A stretch of DNA of 64,000 bases from Branchipolynoe longqiensis (GCA_030323885.1 CM059188.1:111444763-111508762), one strand, 5' to 3'. Positions 32,997-43,997 are shown, counted from the stretch's first letter. Numbers and translations are program-made. The notes: generated from the sequence alone by a model not told the origin.

Positions 32997-33307
32997 ATGT
33001 TGGTTGTTGGAGTTTTATGTCCAGGCAACATCTAAGGTCATATCAGGACTGGTACCAACTTGTGACAGTGTGCACTCATGGCGACTTTATAGTGCTGCCC
33101 CACTGGAAGACCAGACTGCCAGCACCATGACCGGTGTACACGGCTTGCCATATCCTATCACTCCTTGCCCTATCCTATTAATGCCGAGCGCCAAGCCAGG
33201 AAGCAACAAGTATCAATTTGATAAGTCATTGGTTTGGCTCTACCAAGAACCAAACTCCCGACCTGTCTCATGCGAGGGCTGTGCTCTACCGATTAGACCA
33301 CTGCAGA
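32997..33307 (-). mobile_element. SINE-1, within segmental duplication D2
   Basis: Carries CTCTACCAAGAACC and CGATTAGACCA variants shared only with 34035-34381. The GATATCCCACTCAGTCAC block is replaced by GGTGTACACGGCTTGCC. Confidence 0.9.
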
Positions 33308-33428
33308 CTGGGCACCATATCACCAGCCCTCCTCCCCTGCCCCAGTACGGAGCCTTGCCGCCGCCCACGCCCACGCCCCTGGCGGCAGCCCCATTCCTCC
33401 CAGCTCATCAACGCTACGTGGTACCTCG
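33308..33428. repeat. Segmental duplication D2, unique flank copy 1
   Basis: GGGCACCATATCACCAGC to CTACGTGGTACCTCGTTAAT matches 34383-34488. Confidence 0.85.
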
Positions 33429-33429
33429 T

Positions 33430-33618
33430 TAATCCCACTCGGTCGCATTATCCTGACACTGAGCCAACCAGTCCTTGGCCTATCGAATAATGCCAAACGC
33501 CTGGCTAGGAAGCGACAAGTATCAATTTGATAAGTCATTGGTTTGACTCGACCGGGAATCGAACTCCTGATCTCCCACATGCGAGGCCCGTGCTCTACCG
33601 AGTCGGCCACCGCGCCCA
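33430..33618 (-). mobile_element. SINE-1, head half
   Basis: From the CAGTCACATTATCC block to the GCGGTGGCCGACTCGG head; hairpin end absent. Confidence 0.85.
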
Positions 33619-34034
33619 GTGTATATATGTAGGACTATATATTAATTAAGTTAAGTACTGTGGACAAGTGAAAATCCAGACGGACAAAATCAAACCAGAC
33701 TTATCCCTGTAGACAATTGAAAAATTGTGTTTATTTCCATCGCTGGTTCACCTATAAGATAATACATCTTGACCCGCGTTGCCCAACACACACTTGGCGG
33801 TGGTTGGCGCGGTCAGAAGCTCAGTTGTCCGTGCGCCGGGACTTGATGGAGTGGATCCCGGTGAGGGCCCCTGAACACAACACACACCGCCATTCCGTCA
33901 CACCTCCGGGGGAGGGGGGGGGGGGGGCTGCCACCGCCCGCCCCCGGCCCCCACTTCACATTCTTTGTTCCCAACATCCAGGCGCAGTCCACCCCTCACG
34001 CCATCCCCGCTCCCGCCCCCTACCGGGCACCATA
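33619..34034. other. Unassigned sequence
   Basis: A (G)10 run near 33915 and GC-rich sequence. No gene was recognised. Confidence 0.45.
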
Positions 34035-34488
34035 GTGGGTTGGTTGTTGGAGTTTTACGTCCTGCCAACATCTGAGGTCATATGAAGATGGGTATCGACT
34101 TGTGACAGTGTGGTTACCCGCTTGTGACACTGACAGTGCACACTCATAGTGACTTTATAGTGCTGCCACACTGGGGAATCAGATTGCCGCCGAATATCCC
34201 ACTCAGTCACATTATCCTGACACTGAGCTAACCACTCCTTGCCTTATCCTATTAATGCCGAGCGGCAAGCCAGGAAACAACAAGTATCAATTTGATAAGT
34301 CATTGGTTTCACTCTACCAAGAACCGAACTCCCGACCTTCCGTACGCGAGGCCTGTGCTCTACCGATTAGACCAGCGCAGGCAGACGGGGCACCATATCA
34401 CCAGCACTCCTCCCCTTGCCCCTGCCCACGCCCCTGGCGGCAGCCCCATTCCTCCCAGCTCATCAACGCTACGTGGTACCTCGTTAAT
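34035..34488 (-). mobile_element. SINE-1 plus D2 flank, copy 2
   Basis: SINE-1 at 34035-34381, then the D2 flank to 34488. A TGTGACAGTGTGGTTACCCGC insertion marks the SINE as slightly different from its D2 partner. Confidence 0.88.
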
Positions 34489-34589
34489 CCTCAGCGGCGG
34501 CAGACAATAGCCATCACGAGGCGGCGCCCCGTGCAGAACCGCGCCGTACAAGCAGTGTCTGTCAGCCGGGCATCCATCAGGCAGCAGCG

Positions 34590-35560
34590 CGGTGCCAGGG
34601 GGGAGGGGAGGGAGGAAGGGGGAGGGGGAAGGGGGGAGGGGGAGGGGGAGGTGGAGGTGGAGGGGGGAGGGGGGGGGGGGGGGGGGGGGGGGAGGGGAGG
34701 GAGGGGGAGGGAGGGGGAGGAGAGGGGAGGGGGAGGGGAGGGGGGGGAGGAATGGGGGAGGGGGGAGAGGGGAGGAGGGAGGCGAAGGGGGGGGGGGGAG
34801 GAGAGGGAGGAGAGGAGGAGGGCAGGGGAGGGCGAGGGGAAGAGGGGAGGGGAAAGGAGAGGTACGAGGGGAGGAGGGGAAGGGAGGAGGATAGCAGGAG
34901 GGAGAGCGGGGAGAGGAGGGGGAAAGGGGAGGGGGAAGACGGTGAGGAGAAGGGGTGGGGTTGAGGAGAGAGGGAGAGGAGGGGGAACGGGGGGAGGGGG
35001 AAGGGGGAGGAGGGCAGGAGAGAAGGGGAGGAGAGGAAGGGGTAGGAGAGGAAGGAAGGGGAGGACGGATGGGGGAATGGAGGGGAGGGGGACGGGGGAC
35101 GGGGAGGAGGAGGAGGAAAGGAAGGGGGGGGGGGGGAGAGGAGGAGGAGGGAGAGGAGCAGGAGCAGAGATGGTGGGAAGGACAAGGGGCGAGGGGGGGG
35201 GGGGGGGGAGGCGGAGTGCGAGAAGCGGGCGGTGGGGGAGGAGGGGCGGATAAGCTGAAGGAGGGGGCGGATAAGCGGAAGGAGTGGGCGGATAAGCGGA
35301 ATGAAGGGGTGGATAAGCTGAAGGAGGGGCGGATAAGCGGAAGGAGGGGGCGGATAAGCGGAAGGGGAGGGCGGATAAGCGGAAGAGTGGACGACGGTCT
35401 GTCTCTGAGGGATGGACGGGTGGAAGGGAAGGCGGGTGATGAGGCGGAGGAGGGGAGGGGTGGATGGGGTTGAGGAGGTGGAAGGGTGGATGGGGTGCTG
35501 GCTGGCTGGGGTGGATGGGGTGGATGGGTGGTAAGAGATGTGTTGCTTGAGTCAAAACCC
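34590..35560. repeat. Polypurine G-rich tract, about 1 kb
   Basis: Almost purely A/G on the + strand, GGGAGGGGGAGG-type, with (G)24 near 34670-34692. From 35245 to 35400 a GGATAAGCGGAAGGAGGGG unit of 17-18 bp repeats. Long frames on both strands (G/R/E- or P/S/L-rich) are compositional. Confidence 0.95.
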
Positions 35561-35660
35561 AAATAGAGCCACGCGCTTCACGTCCGTCTGTCGGGGTTAG
35601 CTGCCGCAGGGGAATTCAAACCAATTGCAAAGAATTAGGCAAAAATTGCAAAGAATTAGG

Positions 35661-35708
35661 CAAATCCAACTTCTTTAGCAGCCTACTCTGCTGAAGAAGT
35701 TGGATTTG
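35661..35708. other. Near-perfect 21-bp hairpin
   Basis: Arms 35661-35681 (CAAATCCAACTTCTTTAGCAG) and 35688-35708 pair with one mismatch around a CCTACT loop. Confidence 0.7.
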
Positions 35709-35920
35709 TGAATGAATGCATGTCCCTTTGATACTTTGCAATATCAATACTTTTCAACGATACTGTTAGTTAATTGACCCTCCACTCACACCATCCTCCT
35801 CTATTTCTTTGCCGGTGTCAGCGTCTCACCTCCCACAAGTCTGGTTCTCCACAAGAAATATGTATCCTCCTGTTTAACTCCAATACATTCTTTAATATAT
35901 GCGTCAATATTCTAAAAGTC

Positions 35921-36172
35921 AGAGAATATTGTTCTCCACAAGCAATACGTATTCTCCTGTATTCTTGGGTTTAAACTCATAAGAATAACCGCTAAAAAAC
36001 AAATAGTGATAATCAGGTCGAGGAACCGACCAGAAGTAAACAACACGGCGACCGAATCGGTTTTTCGCCAATAACTTCTTTAGTATATTCACCAATATTC
36101 TCAAACTCGTAGAGAATATTGTTGTACACGTTTCCTCCAGTATTCTTGGGTTTAAAGTCATAAAGCCAACCA
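35921..36172. repeat. Direct repeat pair
   Basis: AGAGAATATTGTT and GTATTCTTGGGTTTAAA occur at 35921-35990 and 36112-36172, about 190 bp apart. Confidence 0.7.
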
Positions 36173-36314
36173 AAGTTTGCATTCATCACTCGAATCCGCG
36201 CATACACAGAAGCGATATTTGGGAAATGAGCCTTGTGGGAAATAAGACGCCCACACCGGTCACCACCATATATTTTTTCTAACGTTCTTTTAATAATCAA
36301 GAGCTAAATATTTC

Positions 36315-36690
36315 TTTGATAGGGAGAGGGAGTGGAGGTAGAAGGAAGGATGGGGGGAGAGAGGACGGGAGGGGGGAGAGGGGGAGGAGGGGGAGAAGAA
36401 GGGAGAGAGGGGAGGACGAGGAGAAGAGAGAGATGAGGGAGAAGAGGAGAGAGGGGAGGGGGGAGAAGAGGAGAGAGGAGAGGGGGGAAGAAGAGGAGAG
36501 AGGGGAGGAGGGGAGAAGAGGAGAGATGGGAGGAAGGGGAGAGGGGAGGCGGTTGAGGCGGAGGGGAAGAGGAGAGGAAGAGGAGACGAAGAGGAGAGGA
36601 AGAGGAGAGCAAGAGGAGGGGAAGAGGAGGGGAAGAGGAGGGGGAGAGGAGGGGAAGAGGGGGGGAAGAGGAGGGGAAGGAGGGATCGAA
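36315..36690. repeat. Polypurine tract, GAGGGGAAGAGGA units
   Basis: Second A/G-only block on the + strand, more A-rich than the 34.6-kb tract. Open frames are compositional. Confidence 0.93.
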
Positions 36691-36988
36691 TCCACCACCT
36701 TCTGTTGGGAAACGGCTGAGAAACTGTTCTTAAACTACTTCCGAACCATTCGCCCTTCTTAGGAGCCAACTAACTACCTTTCGAAGCTTGCCTTGCCTAA
36801 GTCGGGAGCCGTCTGTCACATACCCTTTAGGGGCAACTTGTCAGAGGCAGAGGAGTGGGTTCAACTCCTGCTCGATACACGCTGTCCTTCCAATGATCTG
36901 ATAATATTCTGAGCCAAAATCCTCCAATGATCTGAAAGCTCAAGCATTGATGTTGGTCAAAATAGCGGTGGGGAGCTATAGAGGAAAT

Positions 36989-37334
36989 ACATTTTTTGTT
37001 TGTTTGTTTTTCTTGTTTTACATCGTAGCAACATCTAAAGTCATATTAGGACGGGTACCGACTTGTGACAGTGCGCACTCATCGCCATGAGTGCATACTG
37101 GAAGACCAGGCCACCAGTACCATGACCCGATATCCCACACAGTCACATTATCCTGACACTGTAGCTAACCAATCCTTGTCCTATCCTATTAATGCTGACC
37201 GCAAGGCTAGGTAGTGACAAGTATCAATTATATAAGTCATCAGATTGATTCGGCTTGGATTTGAACTCCTGACCTTCCACACGGGAAGCCTGCGCTCTAC
37301 CGATTCGGCCACCGCGCTTCCGGTAAGACTACTA
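36989..37334 (-). mobile_element. SINE-1 with 9-bp target duplication
   Basis: Complete but with a deletion around the TATAAAGTCG block. AGAGGAAAT lies on both sides (36980-36988, 37335-37343). Confidence 0.88.
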
Positions 37335-37343
37335 AGAGGAAAT

Positions 37344-38515
37344 GGTAAAAGAGGTGGTGGAGATGCATAGAACCCTCTGAATATGACACTGTGTTTAGAT
37401 GTGACCTTACATTCCCATAAAGAACGATCCACACAGTACCTCGGGCTGGGGAGGTACCGGATAGGCCGGGTGCCGGGTGCCGGGTGCCGGGTGCCGGTAT
37501 ATATGGCTGTGCTATGGCAAGAGGGCCAACTCGAGGCTGGTCCCCGGAGGGCGGGTGTATAATTGCATACACCAGGAACTGCGGAGAGATCTGCGTACCA
37601 CGCTCCTTAACGGTATCGAATGTGCCACGGCAATAGCAAAAGACTTAGAACTAGCTGTGACAATATATATATAGGACGAGGGGGGGGGGGGGAGGGAGGG
37701 CGCCACCGGCCATGAGCATGGGGAGGCTTGATTGATTGATCGATTGGTTGGTGGTTTCTTTACGCCGTGTCGGCAGCATAGGCTATATTGGGGAGGCAAT
37801 ACAGAGTGTATTCGATGTAATAAAATATATAACAAAATAATTCCCTTCCATGCCTTTATACTTGCAAAATGCATGACATATCACATGTATAGTCACATAT
37901 ATAGTCACATATATATATAGTCACAAATATATAGTTACATATATATATAGTCAAATATATATAGTCACATATCTCTCTCTATATATATATATAGTCACAG
38001 CTATATATATGGATAATGATAATCCCCTTATCGCGTGTAATAAGGGCTGCGGTGTGTTGCTCGCCGCCCCCGACTGTTGTGGTGGTGGTGGGGGGTAGGG
38101 GGGGGGGGTCTCTCAGCATGCTCTGCTCTTACCCCACCCCCTCCTGCGGGGGGGGGGGGCCGCACACTCCATACGCTCGGAAGTTTATATACATACATAT
38201 CCTCTTCAGTTCAGTTCAGTTCAGTTTCATTGTATCCATGATATGCAAGAGCGCCCGCCTCCTTGTGAGACCAGTGCCCTAGGCAGGTCAGGTCAAAGCC
38301 GCTCAAGTCAGGCCAAGGCTGTTCTGAATAGTTCAAAACCTGGCTGAACCACTGTGAAACACAATGGTCTCAGTCCACAAGGACCTCTATGTTAAACAAA
38401 TAACAACACATGACTGGAGAACGGCGAGACCATTCTTGCCTGACCGTGTAGTTCCAAGCATGTTCACGGGTGGCGCCACATTATAAGGCATGCCATTTGG
38501 AGGTGTAGTCAAACG
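37344..38515. other. Unassigned sequence with microsatellites
   Basis: GGGTGCCGGGTGCCG repeats (37467-37497), a GATTGATTGATCGATTGG run (37727), (TA)n blocks with AGTCACATATAT units (37885-38010), and TTCAG repeats (38206-38226). No gene was recognised. Confidence 0.5.
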
Positions 38516-38547
38516 TGCATAGTCCGGTGGTTTTGAGTTTCTACTAA
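38516..38547 (+). mobile_element. MITE-T, left-end fragment
   Basis: GTGCATAGTCCGGTGG followed by TTTTGAGTTTCTACTA matches the left end; TTAA is lost. Confidence 0.6.
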
Positions 38548-38658
38548 TTAAAAATATATATAAATATGTGATGTATATATTATGGCAATATTATTTAGGC
38601 TGCAGTGTTATATACCTCAACACTGCTGTTCTGTTCTATGTTGTTCCTATGTGTATTA

Positions 38659-38993
38659 ACCAGACGGGATGGCCGAATGAGTTAGAACGTCCGTCTCCCG
38701 TGTTTGTAGACTGTGGGATCGTGGGTTTGAACCCTGGTCGAGTAAAAACAAATGACTTTAAAATTGATACTTGTCGCTTCCTAGCCTGGCGCTCGGCATT
38801 ATTAGGATAGGGCAAGGACTGGTTAGCTCAGTGTCAGGGTAATGTGACTGAGTGGGATATCAGGTCATGCTGCTGGTGGACTGGTCTCCCAGTGGAGCAG
38901 CATTATAAAGTCACCATGAGTGCGCACTGTCACAAGTTGGTAGCCGTCCTCATATGACCTTAGATGTTGCCAGGACGTCAAACTCCAACAAGT
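38659..38993 (+). mobile_element. SINE-1 full length, Leu/Ser-like head
   Basis: GACGGGATGGCCGAATGAGTTAGAACG head, box B GGGTTTGAACCCTGG, full body, and hairpin with CATATGACC. Confidence 0.93.
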
Positions 38994-39002
38994 CACGTTT
39001 TC

Positions 39003-39080
39003 GGTGGTGTTCTCTGTGGCGTTTTTATAGGTCGGACTCCTAATCTGAAGGTCAGTGGTTCGATTCCCTGTGGCTTCACC
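39003..39080 (+). other. tRNA-Arg-like relic
   Basis: GTCGGACTCCTAATCTGAAGG matches an anticodon arm with CCT in the loop, followed by GGTTCGATTCCCTG, a T arm. The D arm (GTGGCGTTTTTATAGG) is degenerate and the acceptor stem does not pair well. A pseudogene or SINE head is more likely than a working tRNA. Confidence 0.45.
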
Positions 39081-39584
39081 TCTGCTAATTTGGATTTCCA
39101 CCGTGGTGCATAACGTACAGATTTGGATTTCCACCGTGGTGCATAACATGGTGCATAACGTACAAAGGCCAGTTGCTCTCATACCATGTCTGTGTGGTGT
39201 GGGAGGTTAACAATCCCTTGGGTCGGTAAAAGTGTAGGCTTGGGCTTTCTATCGACAAACTGTCTAATGTTGAAAACAATTCTATTCAGACTTATCAATG
39301 ATAGGCAGTATAAATCTTCAAGAAAATTTTAAAGAAAAAATGGCCAAATTCACTGCTCACTGCAACATCACTAAATACTAAATAATGAAAATTAGGTTAA
39401 GCTACGCGAATTATGCCAATTTGTGAAAATTACGGTTTCGGTGTAGCGCATTATGTCAATCAGATGTCTGATGGTGGTTTTATTCTGATGGCACTGGGCA
39501 GATTCCATGACGCGCCATCCACGGATTGATTGCGCAAATATTGCAGACCCGCCCTTCTCCCCTCCCCACCTACACATCTGTTGT
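39081..39584. other. Unassigned sequence
   Basis: A 34-bp direct repeat, GGATTTCCACCGTGGTGCAT, at 39094 and 39124. Otherwise nothing recognised. Confidence 0.5.
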
Positions 39585-40010
39585 GAGGTAATGAAAATGG
39601 GAAATATTACGCCTAAAGCAGGAGTCGAATACACATATATTGCATTCCGGGCCAGTTTGCTAACCATTACACAACCTAGGCTCCCTAATGTCACCGCCCT
39701 ACCCACGCCTACATGTCTATGTGCCTCCTTGCCTGAGAGGTCAGCGCAGACTAGTACACTCGTCCCCCTGGAATTGCCTTTTAAATGGTCATTTAAGCTT
39801 TACAATTACACACATACAGGCAACGCGCTTACACACATAAATACACAGGGTAGGTTCAACAACTATACAGCATGTCGCTTGTACAGGATCCTGGTCCCAG
39901 CACCCAGTGTTGTGGGGTAATGAAAATGGGAAATATTGTGCCTACAGCAGGAATCCAACACGCATCTCTTGCAATGCATTCTGGGCCAGTGCAGACTACT
40001 ACACATCTAA
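39585..40010 (-). mobile_element. SINE-2 tandem dimer
   Basis: In reverse, a shortened unit runs into a second leader at about 39757-39760 (CAGGGGGACG joined to AGTGTACTAGTCTGC), the same junction as at 19551/19552. The first unit has lost the leader-to-box-A segment between CACTG repeats. Confidence 0.8.
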
Positions 40011-40239
40011 TGCTGACAACAGCCTTCGCTGCACCGTCTTTCCATGTCATTGTCAGGGTAATCGCTTCTCATTTACTATAGCTGTTTGACCCCTCCCACA
40101 CACCGCCACGCCCCGCCCACCCGCCCCACCCCCACCGCCACGCCACGCCCAACCGCCCCACCCCCACGTCCACCACTGCCGCCCCTTGTGTGTAGTGTAG
40201 AATGATGGGGAGAGAATAGGAAGATGGATGGCAGGCTAC

Positions 40240-41395
40240 AAGGCTGGTGGGGCTGGGAGGTAGGCTGAGTAATGGTTGTGTCTGTGGGAATGTAGGTTGA
40301 ATGTAGGTTGAATGATGGTTGTAGCTGAGGGAATGTAGGTTGAATGACGGTTGTGTCTGTGGGAATGTAGGCTGAGTGATGGTTGCGGCTGTGGGAATGT
40401 ATGCTAAGTAATGGTTGCGGCTGTGGGAATGTAGGCTGAGTGATGGTTGCGGCTGAGGGAATGTAGGTTGAATGATGGTTGTGGCTGTGGGAATGTAGGC
40501 TGAGTGATGGTTGCGGCTGAGGGAATGTAGGTTGAATGATGGTTGTGGCTGTGGGAATGTATGCTAAGTAATGGTTGTGGCTGAGGGAATGTAGGCTGAG
40601 TGATGGTTGTGGCTGAGGGATTGTAGGCTGAGTGATGGTTGCGGCTGAGGGAATGTAGGTTGAATGATGGTTGTGGCTGTGGGAATGTATGCTGAGTGAT
40701 GGTTGTGGCTCTAGTAAAGTAGGACGAGTGATGGTTCTGGGAAGGTAGACTGAGTCAGTGAGGAATTGTTGTGGATATGGGAAGGCAGGCTGAGTGATGA
40801 TTGTGGTTCTGGGAATGTATGCTGAGTGATGGCTATGGCTCTGGTAAGGTAGCCTGAGTGTTGGTTGTGGTTCTGGGAAGCTAGACTGAGTGATGGTTGT
40901 GGCCAGGGGAATGTCGACTGAGTAATGGTGGTCGATGTGAGGTAGGCTGAGTGATGAGTGTAGTTGTGGGACGGTAGGCTGAGTAATTGGTAACTCTATG
41001 AGTATGAGCAATCTTCTCAATATCCACTAGATGGCAGCGCAGAGGAACCAGGTGAGGCTGTGAGGCTGTGAAGGGACTGGCGGATTGGCTGTAGTGTTAG
41101 GAAGCAGGTTGAGTAATAGGTGGGTAGGCAGGCTGAGTAATTTAATTGCTGAGGCTGCGAGGAGACAGGCTGAGTGACGAATTAGGCAGATGCGCTGTTA
41201 AGATTAATGAGAAACAGAGTGATGGGTGTAGCTGTGACTAGGCAGACTGAGTGATGATTGGGGCTGTGTGGGTAGGCCGGCTGAGTAATGACAGGGACTG
41301 TGTGGGTAGGCATTCTGAGTAACGACACGAGCGGTGTGTGGGTAGGCAGGCTGAGTAATGACAGGGTGGTGATGCTGTGAGGTTCAGGCAGCCTA
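40240..41395. repeat. 32-bp satellite (GGCTGAGTGATGGTTG core)
   Basis: GAATGTAGGCTGAGTGATGG plus TTGCGGCTGAGG repeats at 32 bp from 40270 to about 40700 and decays to 41395. The 314-codon minus-strand frame is repeat-derived (PQPQPSLSLHSHSHNHH); no domain recognised. Confidence 0.92.
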
Positions 41396-41815
41396 GTGTT
41401 CTCCCATTGGCGGGTCCTCCCTGCCCCCTGCCCCCTGCCCTCCCCCCCCCCCCTCCCCCCGCCGGCCGATGTTCAAAGTATACAGAAGGAGCACGCCAGG
41501 AAACAGCGCAACAGAAACAAGATTATCAGAAGAAGAAAAAAGAGAGAAACAAGAAGAGAGAAAAGGCCTAGATAAAGGCCGACCAGCTGTGTGAGCTGGC
41601 ACGTTGACATGCGCTAATAGAGGCTAAGTGCTTACGGACCGAGAATCCAACATGAGCCTAGCCTTTTGCACGTGATCTTGGAGCGGCCGGCCAGCCCCCA
41701 TCTCACTCCGCATAGCCATGTGTTCAGCACATCCTGTTCCCATAAGAGTTTGTTCTTGTAATGTGCTACACTGAGCGGAGTAATGCAGCAGAAGCCCTGC
41801 TCGTGTACACATTAG

Positions 41816-42140
41816 GATGTTGGTTGGAGTGTTACGTCCTGGCAACATTGAAGGTCATACCAGGACGGGTACTGACTTGTAACAGCGCGCACTCATGGCA
41901 ACATTTTAGTGCTGCCCCACTGGGCGACCAGGCCGCTGGCACCATGACCCGATATCCCACTCAGTCACATTATCCTCACATTGAGCCAACCAGTCCTTGT
42001 CTTATTCTATTATTAATGCCGAACACCTGGGTAGTGACAAGCATTAATTTCTAAGTCATTAGTTTGACTCGGCTGGGATTCGAACTCCCGACCTTCCGCA
42101 AGGGAAGCTTGCGCTCTACCGATTTGGCCACCGCGTCCGC
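41816..42140 (-). mobile_element. SINE-1 full length, GCGGTGG-type head
   Basis: Complete tail to head; box B reads GAGTTCGAATCCCAG in sense. Confidence 0.92.
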
Positions 42141-42240
42141 TCGTGGACAATGTATTCCATTGCTGAATGACATGAGGGTCATAAACGGCCAAATAAATCA
42201 ACAATATAGTCTGAATCTTCATCATCCACTACTGGCGAAC

Positions 42241-42310
42241 AAGTCGGTACCTGTCCTGACATGACCTTAGATGTTGCGTGGACGTAAAACTCCAACAACC
42301 AAACCAAACC
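42241..42310 (+). mobile_element. SINE-1, 3' end fragment
   Basis: Starts slightly further upstream than the tail-only inserts (AAGTCGGTACCTGTCCTG). No target duplication seen. Confidence 0.75.
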
Positions 42311-42799
42311 AAAACTCCAGAACATAAAATAAAATACTCTATTTGTAGGTTGGTAGCTGTATTTGTAATTGTGGTATATATAAATTATAATCTCCTTTTG
42401 TAGGTGTGCAGATGCGGATATTGATTTTTTTTTAAACTAAAACATTTAAAAAGAACTTTGCAGGTGTGGTTGGTAAATCCGGAGAGCATTATGGGTAAAA
42501 CCACCACTATAATGTATGCAGGTCAATACAGCTATTGGTAGACTGGCTACCGGTGTGCACAACCACCTCTTTGTATGCAACCAGGCATCTACCGATGTAT
42601 GGGGCGTCTGATACCTTTGGAAGTTTCGGGGGCGTGGGGGGGGGGGGGAAGCAGAGGGTGGGGGTGGGGGGCGAGGAGTAGAAGCAAAAATCGTTGGCTT
42701 TCTTTGATTAAAGATTTTTTTGTTTAACCACACTGAAAACCTGATGCGAAAATCGCAATGCAATTCACCAGTGCTGATCAAGGTGAGTTCCGCTAAAAA
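42311..42799. other. Unassigned sequence
   Basis: G-rich run GGGGGGGGGGAAGCAG near 42637 and GGTGTGGTTGGTAAATCC. No gene was recognised. Confidence 0.5.
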
Positions 42800-43151
42800 C
42801 AGGGATGAAAGTGGTCTCCCGCAAAAAATACTTGGAAATCAAGCTGAGATTTTCACACTGACGGGGGGGATCTCCTAACATTGACTTAGCACTGTCATGG
42901 AATCACGGGGAAAATGCTGGAAGTCAGGTTTCAACTAGTCTTGTTGTGACTGTATTATCACCCATACCTAACTCGTTCTTGTTTCGGTTTTATAGTGTAG
43001 CAACATCTAAGCTGATATAAGAACAGGTTTAAAACTATCCAACTGTTGTAATATACATCCTGATTTTATCCCCAAAAAAATTGTTTAACGTTAATCGGTC
43101 AAAATAAAAATTCGCTGAGATCAGCGAAACCGCGGAGATCTTTCATTCTTG
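42800..43151 (+). mobile_element. MITE-C, complete copy
   Basis: CAGGGATGAAAG start, CTTTCATTCTTG end, perfect 6-bp duplication TAAAAA on both sides. The distal arm of the internal hairpin is mutated (GTGTAGC). Confidence 0.88.
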
Positions 43152-43392
43152 TAAAAAGAATTGTGAATGATCTTGACTAGTCGAGTGAATACATTAAACA
43201 CAGTCACTATTGTGGCGTACGCCAAGGCTATATCGGTGTGTGGGATCAATACGAGGCGCGTGCATAGGGACCTAAATCGGAGATGGGGGAACTGAAAACA
43301 ACGTTAAACAAAAAGGGATCGCCTCATAAAAATGTAAAGTAGGCCGCCATTGATTTACCGAGGATTAGGCCAGCAGCCCTTGTACTAGGCGA

Positions 43393-43710
43393 CCGGGTGT
43401 GATGGCCGAATGGGTAGAACGCGGGCATCGTGTGTAGAAGGTCGGGAGTTCAGTTCCTGGTCGAGTGAAACTAATGACTTTAAAATTGATACTTGTCGCT
43501 TCCTAGCTTGGCGCTTGTCATTAATAGGCTAGGGCAAGGACTGGTTAGCTCGGTGATGGGATAATTGTGACTGAGTGGGATATCAGGTCATGGTGCTGGT
43601 GACCTGAGTTCCCTGTGGGGCAGCACTATAATATATAAAGTCGCCATGACTGTGCACTGTCACAAGTCGGTACCCTTCCTAATATGACTTTAGATGCTGC
43701 CAGGACATTT
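43393..43710 (+). mobile_element. SINE-1 full length with target duplication
   Basis: TACTAGGCGA (43383-43392) and TACTATGCGA (43711-43720) flank it. The copy ends right after CCAGGACATT with almost no A/C tail. Confidence 0.85.
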
Positions 43711-43889
43711 TACTATGCGAGCCCCACAGGGGTGTATGTTCGCATGCAATAGGAGGCGAAAAGGCCAGCTGCGGGCATGCGCATTGAAGAGGTGTTGGGC
43801 ATCTCAGGCAGTAGTAGGTCACCAGTTCAGGTGCCACTCTTAATTTCAAAAACACAAAAATCAGAGCAGTATGGCCATTCCGAGTTCCT

Positions 43890-43997
43890 GTTGGTTGGTT
43901 GTTGGAGTTTTACATCCCGGCAACATCTAAGTTCATATCAGGACGGATACCGACATGTGACAGTGCGTGCTCGTGGCGACTTTATAGTGATACATTG
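43890..43997 (-). mobile_element. SINE-1, 3' third
   Basis: Tail, hairpin and body only to the GACTTTATAGTG block. Confidence 0.82.

Noticed and set aside
34255..35562. Long G/R/E-rich forward and P/S/L-rich reverse frames
   Set aside because: They translate a polypurine tract with few possible stops.
40076..41020. 314-codon reverse frame with His/Ser/Gln-rich repeats
   Set aside because: Lies on the 32-bp satellite; peptide periodicity mirrors the DNA repeat and no domain is recognised.
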